Positions 1 to 4,784 of a stretch of DNA of 12,961 nt are shown in pieces. The notes beneath the pieces were generated by a model. It was not told where the DNA came from. It made no database searches and saw only the letters and a program-made list of their open reading frames with translations. Source of the DNA: an uncultured Olsenella sp. Its GTDB lineage: Bacteria > Actinomycetota > Coriobacteriia > Coriobacteriales > Atopobiaceae. The translations under genes were made by a program, and so were the position numbers. The stretch's first letter is position 1. Each line of letters begins with the position of its first letter. The stretch is taken from NCBI GenBank assembly GCA_959598545.1, contig CAUGFC010000046.1, positions 1-12,961 of the forward strand, written 5' to 3'.

Positions 1-62
1 CTTCCCGCACGCTCCGCCGCGTCGAACGCCGTCGCGAGCGCCTTGTCCCTCGATGTGCTCAT
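1..62 (-). CDS. 5' end of an unrecognised protein (partial, leaves window)
   Basis: On the minus strand an ATG at 62-60 opens a reading frame that stays open to the window edge and begins MSTSRDKALATAFDAAERAG. A good Shine-Dalgarno run (AGGGGG, about 73-68) lies 5 bases upstream, which is the main reason to accept it as a real start. The KAL..A....E...GK pattern vaguely recalls the N-terminus of RecA proteins, but spacing is one residue short and the ATP-binding domain lies outside the window, so no function is assigned. The AT-rich DNA upstream (118-205) is the natural place for its promoter. With only 20 codons visible, the call rests on start context and codon use. Confidence 0.5.
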   Translation of the reverse strand, partial: MSTSRDKALATAFDAAERAG

Positions 63-382
63 GCGGACCCCCTCTCGTGGGAGGGATTGTCCCGCGTCGA
101 GCGCGGCGACGCGCGGTGGAAATTAAATTCATAACTAATGCGCGAAGTTTGCCGTCAGTTAAGTGTAAGTCGACGATTTAGCGTGCGAATTTCGAACAAC
201 TTGTACCGAGAGATCGCTGCTTGCTCACGGCGCGCCTAACATGCTCCGTCGTGCTCTGGTCGCGCCGAGAAAGACAATCCGACCAGAATCGGACCACTGG
301 AGCGCCCGTTTTGGTCGGATTGCATTTCTCGGCGTTTTGGTGGTGGTGGGGTCCAGACGCCGACCCGGGGCGAGAAGGGCCG
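63..382. other. Gene-free interval between two minus-strand genes
   Basis: No convincing coding frame is seen in these 320 bases. The first part (about 118-205) is much more AT-rich than the rest of the window and probably holds the promoter of the minus-strand gene ending at the left edge. A weak candidate on the minus strand is CTGACG followed, 19 bases later, by TATGAA. Short GC hairpins lie at 70-85 (CCCTC/GAGGG, overlapping the Shine-Dalgarno region of that gene) and 93-113 (CGCGTC/GACGCG). The second half holds the large stem-loop at 263-334. Confidence 0.6.
263..334. repeat. Long imperfect inverted repeat (23-nt arms) downstream of fmdB
   Basis: Arms 263-285 and 312-334 are complementary over 10 bp (CGCCGAGAAA/TTTCTCGGCG), then a 2-nt mismatch on each side, then 11 bp (CAATCCGACCA/TGGTCGGATTG), enclosing a 26-nt loop. 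The loop holds a near-copy of the inner arm (AATCGGACCA at 287-296, one base different), so two alternative pairings are possible. It lies 48 bases beyond the fmdB stop codon and could end fmdB transcription on the minus strand, but no T-run follows on either strand. It could also be a repeat element or a protein-binding site. Confidence 0.6.
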
Positions 383-613
383 CTAGTCGCAGGCCCCGCA
401 GGACTCGCACTTCTCGCCCTTGGGCGCGCCGCCCTTGCCGCGCTGGTCCGTGTTGTAGAAGCCGGAGCCCTTGAAGACGATGCCGGAGGGGTCGAAGACG
501 CGCTCGGCCTCGCGGCCGCAGCTGGGGCAGCTCACCGTGGGGTGGGCGCTCATCGGGTGCTCCACCTCGAACGTGATCCCGCAGTCCGGGCAGTGATAGT
601 CGTAGCGTGCCAT
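383..613 (-). CDS. FmdB-family zinc ribbon protein, 76 aa
   Basis: A small protein of the FmdB/putative regulatory zinc ribbon family. Two CxxC knuckles (C8/C11 in HCPDCG and C29/C32 in CPSCG) would bind one zinc ion. They are followed by the family hallmark GIVFKGSGFYNTDQR at residues 44-58. The short tail adds three more cysteines (C69, C72, C75). The ATG at 613-611 is preferred over in-frame starts further upstream because GGAGGGT lies just before it and the protein then starts with the typical family N-terminus (MARYDYHC). It is divergent from the HAD-TPK gene and shares a 112-bp upstream region with it. Family members are widespread; a proposed link to amidase gene regulation comes from the founding member and is not shown here. 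Confidence 0.9.
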   Translation of the reverse strand: MARYDYHCPDCGITFEVEHPMSAHPTVSCPSCGREAERVFDPSGIVFKGSGFYNTDQRGKGGAPKGEKCESCGACD

Positions 614-694
614 GGTACCCTCCGAACGTGACGCGTGTTCAAACGTCTGATACTTTACCCAACCTCGCGGCGAATTCTCCTGGGATCGCCGAAC

Positions 695-700
695 TATGAT
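695..700 (+). promoter_or_regulatory. Possible -10 element for the HAD-TPK gene
   Basis: TATGAT lies 25 bases before the ATG at 726 in the interval divergent from fmdB. The hexamer 17 bases upstream (GAATTC, 672-677) is a poor -35 match. No TPP riboswitch signature (CTGAGA together with ACCTGATC) is seen in the leader, so thiamine-responsive RNA control is not supported. Confidence 0.35.
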
Positions 701-725
701 GGTCCTCACCGACGAAGGGGGAGCG

Positions 726-2069
726 ATGGACATCTCGGGCGCGATCTTCGACTGCGACGGCACGCTGGTGGACTCGATGGGCATGTGGCACTCGGTCTGC
801 CAGCGGCTCTTCGACGCGTACGGGGCCGGCGAGGCGCCGACCGAGCGCCTCGAGCCGATCTCGCTTCGCGACGGCTGCGCGCTCATGCACGACGAGTACG
901 GGATGGGGGAGTCGGCCGACGCCCTCTACGAGGAGCTCTGCGCCCTCGTACGCGACTCCTACGAGCACGAGGTGGCTATCATGCCCGGTGCCCGCGCGTT
1001 TCTCGACGAGCTCGCGGCTGCGGGCGTGCCGATGGTCCTGGCCAGCTCCACGCCGGTGCGCGAGCTGCGCTCGGCGCTGGCGGCCCACGGCCTGGAGGGC
1101 TACTTCGCGGACGTCGTGAGCACCGAGGACGTGGGCGGTCGCGACAAGGAGTTCCCCGACGTCTACCTGGAGGCCGCGCGCCGGCTGGGCACGCCGCGCG
1201 AGAGCACGTGGGTCTTCGAGGACGCGCCGTTTGGCGTGCGCACGGCGCGGAGGGCGGGCTTTGCCGTGGTCGGCCTCATGAACGACCACGACGGCCGGCG
1301 CGAGGAGGACGTGCGGCCCTGGTGCGACGTCTTCGCGCACGGCTTCGCGGAGCTCTCGCTCGCGCTGCTGCGCGACTACGAGCGCCCGGCCGCGACGCAC
1401 GGGGAGCCCCTGCGCGCGCTCGTGGTGGCCGGCTCGCCCGAGCCGAGCTCGCCGGCGCTCGTGGCGCGGCTCGCCGACGAGGCGGGCTACGTCGTCGTGG
1501 CCGACGCGGGCGCGGACGTCTGCCGCGCGGCGGGCGTGGTGCCCGACCTGTTCTGCGGCGACGGCGACTCCGCGAGCGAGGGTGCCGCGGCCTGGGCCCG
1601 CGACGCGGCCCGCGCGACCGTGATCTTCCCGGTCGAGAAGTACGCGACCGACCTCGCGCTCGCCATCGACGCCGCCCGCCACGAGGCGGCCCGCCGCGGG
1701 GCCCCGCTCGCCCTCACGCTCACGTGCGCCTCCGGCGGCCGGCCCGACCACGCCCTCGCGGTGGTGGGCCAGCTCGCGGGCGCCGGCTGCGCGTCGGCGC
1801 GGCTCGTGGAGGACGGCTTCGAGATGCGCGTCGTCTCCGCGGCGGGGGAGAGCCGCTGGGAGCTGGGGCCGGAGGCCGTCGGGCGCACGTTCTCGGCCAT
1901 CGCCGTGGCGCCGGGCACGCGCGTGGACGAGAGGGGCCTGCGCTGGGAGCTCGCCGACAAGCCGATGGAGCTTCTCGGCGACCTGGGCGTCTCCAACGTC
2001 GTGACCGCACCGGACGCTTCCGTGACCTGCCGTTCCGGCGCCGTTGCCGCGTTTTTGCTGCGCGACTGA
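726..2069 (+). CDS. HAD phosphatase - thiamine pyrophosphokinase fusion, 447 aa
   Basis: Two enzyme domains in one chain. Residues 1-215 are a HAD phosphatase of the beta-phosphoglucomutase-like kind: motif I DCDGT (nucleophile D9, acid/base D11), motif II S107-T109 in LASSTP, motif III K141, motif IV E165-D166. Residues about 230-447 match thiamine pyrophosphokinase: DAGAD at 260-264 (usually DGGAN), PDLFCGDGDS at 273-282 (usually GDFDS), TD at 308-309, GGRPDH at 337-342 (usually GGRxDH) and SN at 423-424 (usually SNE). The C-terminal half should transfer pyrophosphate from ATP to thiamine, giving thiamine diphosphate in the cytoplasm. The HAD half may release thiamine from its monophosphate, but its substrate is inferred only. 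The ATG at 726 is chosen because GAAGGGGGAG precedes it and motif I then sits near the N-terminus. A stem-loop begins at the stop codon. Confidence 0.88.
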   Translation: MDISGAIFDCDGTLVDSMGMWHSVCQRLFDAYGAGEAPTERLEPISLRDGCALMHDEYGMGESADALYEELCALVRDSYEHEVAIMPGARAFLDELAAAGVPMVLASSTPVRELRSALAAHGLEGYFADVVSTEDVGGRDKEFPDVYLEAARRLGTPRESTWVFEDAPFGVRTARRAGFAVVGLMNDHDGRREEDVRPWCDVFAHGFAELSLALLRDYERPAATHGEPLRALVVAGSPEPSSPALVARLADEAGYVVVADAGADVCRAAGVVPDLFCGDGDSASEGAAAWARDAARATVIFPVEKYATDLALAIDAARHEAARRGAPLALTLTCASGGRPDHALAVVGQLAGAGCASARLVEDGFEMRVVSAAGESRWELGPEAVGRTFSAIAVAPGTRVDERGLRWELADKPMELLGDLGVSNVVTAPDASVTCRSGAVAAFLLRD

Positions 2070-2115
2070 ACCCAAACCCTCCGCGCCCGCGGCGCCGTCC
2101 CGGAGGGTTTGGGTT
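2069..2115 (+). terminator. 15-bp stem-loop at the end of the HAD-TPK gene
   Basis: AACCCAAACCCTCCG (2069-2083) and CGGAGGGTTTGGGTT (2101-2115) pair perfectly over 15 bp around a 17-nt GC-rich loop. The stem starts inside the TGA stop codon. It is well placed to end transcription or protect the mRNA 3' end, but no T-run follows, so it is not a classical intrinsic terminator. The 11-mer AACCCAAACCC and its complement recur in the hairpin at 2206-2234. Confidence 0.6.
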
Positions 2116-2126
2116 TGCCGCGCGGT

Positions 2127-2204
2127 CCGGACTGCGCACGCGGTTTACAGACCCGCAGGTAGGAGGGTCGATAAGTGATTGATGCCCTCGCGCGTCCGGT
2201 TTTT
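2127..2204 (+). ncRNA. Candidate structured RNA, three-way junction with U-tail
   Basis: Predicted by eye. P1 pairs 2127-2137 (CCGGACTGCGC, T2133 bulged) with 2190-2199 (GCGCGTCCGG), 10 bp, followed directly by TTTTT (2200-2204). Inside P1 are P2, GCGG 2140-2143 with CCGC 2153-2156 around a 9-nt loop, and P3, GAGGG 2163-2167 with CCCTC 2185-2189. P3 is extended by 2168-2172 with 2078-like spacing on the other side (2178-2182, one G-U pair) and a 2-nt bulge. P3 abuts P1 without linker. I do not recognise a known riboswitch class. It could be a 3'UTR-derived small RNA, a leader element or an elaborate terminator. Confidence 0.35.
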
Positions 2205-2205
2205 C

Positions 2206-2234
2206 GAACCCAAACCCGTTTTGGGTTTGGGTTC
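2206..2234. repeat. 12-bp stem-loop sharing the AACCCAAACCC motif
   Basis: GAACCCAAACCC (2206-2217) pairs perfectly with GGGTTTGGGTTC (2223-2234) around a 5-nt loop GTTTT. It is almost symmetrical, so it would fold on both strands. Its arms repeat the outer arms of the stem-loop at 2069-2115, and the inner copies (2105-2115 and 2207-2217) can pair with each other, bracketing the candidate RNA at 2127-2204. A run of five T lies just before it rather than after it. Confidence 0.6.
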
Positions 2235-2303
2235 AAAGCGGCCCCGCAGACCCCACCGGTTGCGCCTCACGACAGAAACGCCACAAATGCTTGTTGTTTT
2301 GTG

Positions 2304-2331
2304 TTGCGGCGCCGGCGGCGTGTGCTATAGT
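2304..2331 (+). promoter_or_regulatory. rpmB promoter
   Basis: TTGCGG (2304-2309), a 16-base spacer and TATAGT (2326-2331) form a good sigma70-type promoter with an extended -10 (TGC before TATAGT). The 10-mer GTGCTATAGT recurs exactly at the rpmF promoter. Transcription would start near 2338, leaving a leader of about 50 nt that contains a GGGCGCG/CGCGCCC hairpin (2351-2357 with 2368-2374) just before the GAGGAGG ribosome binding site. Confidence 0.75.
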
Positions 2332-2388
2332 TGGCGAGCTGTGTAAAAGCGGGCGCGAGAAGAGCGCCGCGCCCCCGAGGAGGTTCGC

Positions 2389-2577
2389 ATGTCCAAGGTC
2401 TGTGAGTTCTGCGGCAAGCACGCCGTCGCCGGTCATTCCATCAGCCACTCCCACCGTGTGGTGAACCGCACGTTCAAGCCCAACATCCAGCGCGTCACCG
2501 TGGTCGTCGACGGTCACCGTCGTAAGGCCAACGTGTGCTCCCGCTGCCTGAAGTCCGGCAAGATCGCGCGCAGCTAG
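2389..2577 (+). CDS. rpmB: Large ribosomal subunit protein bL28, 62 aa
   Basis: Ribosomal protein L28 of the 50S subunit. The 62-aa chain has the family core GHSISHSHRVVNRTFKPNIQ (residues 15-34) and a C-terminal KANVCSRCLKSGKI. It is the zinc-ribbon (C+) form: CxxC pairs C5/C8 and C50/C53. The start has GAGGAGG at 2377-2383, six bases before ATG. It is a single-gene transcription unit, with its own promoter and an intrinsic terminator. In Bacillus rpmB also precedes the asp23-like and fakA genes, as here. The hairpin abutting the ribosome binding site could mask it, but that is speculative. Confidence 0.97.
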   Translation: MSKVCEFCGKHAVAGHSISHSHRVVNRTFKPNIQRVTVVVDGHRRKANVCSRCLKSGKIARS

Positions 2578-2601
2578 TTCCGCACAGGGATCAAGACGCA
2601 G

Positions 2602-2628
2602 GGGGTCGTCCGCGGACGGCCCCTTTTT
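2602..2628 (+). terminator. Intrinsic terminator of rpmB
   Basis: GGGGTCGTCC (2602-2611) can pair with GGACGGCCCC (2614-2623), including one G-U pair; the innermost pair opens to leave a 4-nt loop. TTTTT (2624-2628) follows. It starts 25 bases after the rpmB stop codon and is a textbook Rho-independent terminator. Confidence 0.92.
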
Positions 2629-2670
2629 CTGTGCCGCCGCGGGCGCGCGCCTTTCTCGCGGTCCCTGCGC

Positions 2671-2676
2671 TATAAT
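2671..2676 (+). promoter_or_regulatory. -10 element upstream of the Asp23 gene
   Basis: A perfect TATAAT lies between the rpmB terminator and the start codon at 2718, giving a leader of about 35 nt. No good -35 hexamer is seen 16-18 bases upstream (the DNA there is GC-rich, around CGCCTT). It probably drives the Asp23-fakA unit and perhaps recG-rsmD-coaD. Confidence 0.6.
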
Positions 2677-2717
2677 CGTCTGCACAAGACAGCTCTTCCG
2701 TCCGAGAGGAGTTCCGC

Positions 2718-3065
2718 ATGTCAGGTGTTGTTCCGGGTACGCTGAGGGTCTCCAACGACTGCATCGCAGACCTCGCCGGCTATGCCGCGCTCGAGTGCTA
2801 CGGCGTCGTGGGCATGGCCGTGATCGACGAGCAGGCCGGCGTCGCCCGTCTGCTCCCCTCCGCGCGCCTGCGCAAGGGCATCGACGTCGCCGCCGCAAAC
2901 GGCCGCGTGAGCGTCGACCTGCACGTCATCGTGGAGCAGGGCGTCAACATGGCGGCGCTGGTGGGCAACCTCACGAGCTCCGTGAAGTTCCTCCTCAAGC
3001 AGATCGCCGAGCTTGAGAGCGTGGACGTCCGCGTCCACATCGAGGGCCTGCGCAACGCGCGCTAG
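2718..3065 (+). CDS. Asp23/Gls24 family (DUF322) protein, 115 aa
   Basis: A small Asp23/Gls24-family protein, corresponding by position and type to Bacillus YloU. The family pattern is visible: IADLAGYAALECYGVVGMA (residues 15-33), a hydrophobic beta strand VSVDLHVIVEQGVNM (about 65-79), a helix covering residues 80-97, then VDVRVHIEGLR (about 102-112). No signal peptide or membrane segment is present. Family members in Gram-positive bacteria include envelope-associated and alkaline-shock proteins, but the role of the short YloU type is not settled. AGAGGAG precedes the ATG. It is 45 bases upstream of fakA, a pairing conserved in many Gram-positive genomes that suggests a shared function or regulation. 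Confidence 0.92.
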   Translation: MSGVVPGTLRVSNDCIADLAGYAALECYGVVGMAVIDEQAGVARLLPSARLRKGIDVAAANGRVSVDLHVIVEQGVNMAALVGNLTSSVKFLLKQIAELESVDVRVHIEGLRNAR

Positions 3066-3110
3066 AACCCCCGCACAAGACAGGCCCGCGTCAAGAAGAG
3101 GTCCACGAAG

Positions 3111-4781
3111 ATGATTTCGACCGTCATCCGCACTTGCTTCCCCGCTGCCGCCAAGGTCGTGGCGGACCGCGCCGAGGAGATCAACAAGCTCAACGTCTTC
3201 CCCGTGCCCGACGGAGACACCGGCACCAACATGTCGCTCACGCTGGGCACCGTAGTCCGCGAGGTGGAGGCCCTGCCCGCCGGCGCCTCCATGGAGGACG
3301 TCTCCAAGGCGATCACGCACGGCTCGCTCATGGGCGCCCGCGGCAACTCCGGCGTCATCACGAGTCAGATCCTGCGCGGCCTGGCCGAGGGCCTCTGCGA
3401 CGCCAAGGACCCGGCGCACGCCACCCCCGCCGACGTCGCCCACGCGTTCCGCCGCGGCGTGAAGGTCGCCTTCAAGGCCGTCCGCAAGCCGGTCGAGGGC
3501 ACCATCCTCACCGTCCTGCGCGACGTCTCCGCCAAGGCCGACCAGCTCGAGAAGAACAAGGGCCTCGGCTGGCGCGAGATGCTCGACGCCCTCGTCGTCG
3601 AGGCCTACGAGTCCGTCGCCCGCACGCCGGAGCTCCTGCCCGTCCTCAAGGAGAACGGCGTCGTGGACTCCGGCGCCTTCGGCTTCGCGGTCTTCTTCGA
3701 GGCCTTCGTCAACGCCGCCACCGGCAAGGCTGGCGAGCTCACCGACTTCAAGACCACGGTGGATGCCAAGGCCGACGTCTCCTCCAAGGTCGCCATCGAG
3801 CTCAACGACGACTGGGAGGGCTCGGAGTTCCGCTACTGCAACGAGTTCCTCTTCAAGGCCGAGAAGGACTTCGACGTCGACGCCTCCCTCGCGTACCTCG
3901 CCACCCTCGGCGACTGCGAGCTGATCGTGGGCTCCTACCCCGACTTCAAGGTGCACGTCCACTCCAACGAGCCCAACCGCGTGCTCGAGTACATGCTCCA
4001 GTTCGGCCAGGTCTACGAGGTCTTCATCCACAACATGGACATGGAGTCCCACGACCGCACCGCCAAGATCGCCGCCGACCAGGCCACCGAGGCCGAGAAG
4101 GCCGACGAGCCCAAAAAGCCGCTCGGCTTCGTGGCCGTGGCGGCCGGCTCCGGCGAGGAGGAGATCCTGCGCTCGCTGGGCGTCGACGTCGTCGTCTCCG
4201 GCGGCCAGACCATGAATCCCTCCACGGCCGACATCCTCGCTGCCATCGAGTCCGCCAACGCCGAGAGCGTCATCGTGCTCCCGGGCAACGGCAACATCCG
4301 TATGGCCGCCGAGGCCGCAGCCACCGCCTGCGAGGACGCCAAGGTCGCCGTGGTCCCCACCAAGACCGTCCTGCAGGGCTTCTCGGCCATGTTCGTCGTG
4401 GACCCCGAGGGCACCCTCGAGGACAACGTCGAGGCCATGACCGAGGCCATCGCCGGCGTCCGTGGCGGCGAGGTCACCACCGCCGTGCGCGACTCCCAGG
4501 CCGCCGACGGCACGCCGATCCACGACGGCGACGTCATGGGCATCCAGGACGACTCCATCGACGTCGTGGGCTCCGACGTAACGCAGGTCACCCTCGAGCT
4601 CATCAACAAGATGCAGGCTGAGGAGGAGGGCGACGCCCTCACGATCCTCGCCGGCCAGGACATGGACGACGAGACCTTCGAGGCGCTCGTGGCCGCCATC
4701 GAGGAGGCCCAGCCCGACCTCGAGGTCGACCCGCACCGCGGCGAGCAGCCGCTTTACCCCGTGATCTTCTCGATCGAGTAG
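3111..4781 (+). CDS. fakA: Fatty acid kinase subunit FakA (DhaL/DegV-associated, YloV type), 556 aa
   Basis: FakA phosphorylates fatty acids held by FakB proteins, giving acyl-phosphate for phospholipid synthesis. An N-terminal DhaL-type kinase domain (residues about 1-200) carries the nucleotide/metal motif NVFPVPDGDTGTNM at 28-41 and the glycine-rich GARGNSGVITSQILRG near 76-91. A middle domain (about 230-325) has YCNEFLF and FKVHVHSNEPNRVLEYM. A C-terminal domain (about 335-556) has SGGQTMNPSTADIL and LPGNGNIRMAA, as in YloV proteins. Length fits the family. The ATG has AAGAGG nine bases upstream. No fakB gene is in the window, so the acyl-binding partner must be encoded elsewhere. PlsX, which makes and uses the same acyl-phosphate pool, is encoded 5 kb downstream. 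Confidence 0.93.
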   Translation: MISTVIRTCFPAAAKVVADRAEEINKLNVFPVPDGDTGTNMSLTLGTVVREVEALPAGASMEDVSKAITHGSLMGARGNSGVITSQILRGLAEGLCDAKDPAHATPADVAHAFRRGVKVAFKAVRKPVEGTILTVLRDVSAKADQLEKNKGLGWREMLDALVVEAYESVARTPELLPVLKENGVVDSGAFGFAVFFEAFVNAATGKAGELTDFKTTVDAKADVSSKVAIELNDDWEGSEFRYCNEFLFKAEKDFDVDASLAYLATLGDCELIVGSYPDFKVHVHSNEPNRVLEYMLQFGQVYEVFIHNMDMESHDRTAKIAADQATEAEKADEPKKPLGFVAVAAGSGEEEILRSLGVDVVVSGGQTMNPSTADILAAIESANAESVIVLPGNGNIRMAAEAAATACEDAKVAVVPTKTVLQGFSAMFVVDPEGTLEDNVEAMTEAIAGVRGGEVTTAVRDSQAADGTPIHDGDVMGIQDDSIDVVGSDVTQVTLELINKMQAEEEGDALTILAGQDMDDETFEALVAAIEEAQPDLEVDPHRGEQPLYPVIFSIE

Positions 4782-4784
4782 GCA

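Larger units (their letters stand above)
2070..2388. other. Structured gene-free interval before rpmB
   Basis: No reliable coding frame is seen in these 319 bases. In order they hold the HAD-TPK end stem-loop (2069-2115), a predicted three-way-junction RNA ending in TTTTT (2127-2204), a second stem-loop (2206-2234), and the rpmB promoter and leader (2304-2388). A 51-codon frame from GTG 2175, behind a GGAGG, ends inside the rpmB -10 box and has no recognisable protein character. Confidence 0.6.

Noticed and set aside
190..206. LexA/SOS box (CGAAC...) upstream of the left-edge gene
   Set aside because: Only the left half-site CGAAC is present; the right half does not match GTTCG, and the gene is not firmly RecA.
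614..725. TPP riboswitch upstream of the thiamine pyrophosphokinase fusion
   Set aside because: The conserved CTGAGA and ACCTGATC elements are absent and the leader is too short.
614..886. 91-residue N-terminal extension of the FmdB protein
   Set aside because: A strong ribosome binding site and the family N-terminus are found at 613. The extension overlaps the HAD-TPK gene and its upstream region.
2175..2330. 51-codon frame starting GTG behind GGAGGG
   Set aside because: It runs through the stem-loop and the rpmB promoter and stops inside the -10 box. The product has no recognisable protein character.
2721..4736. 671-codon open frame on the minus strand opposite the Asp23 gene and fakA
   Set aside because: Composed of Val/Gly/Asp/Leu/His-rich low-complexity sequence typical of antisense shadows in GC-rich DNA. 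The plus strand has clear conserved families across the whole span.
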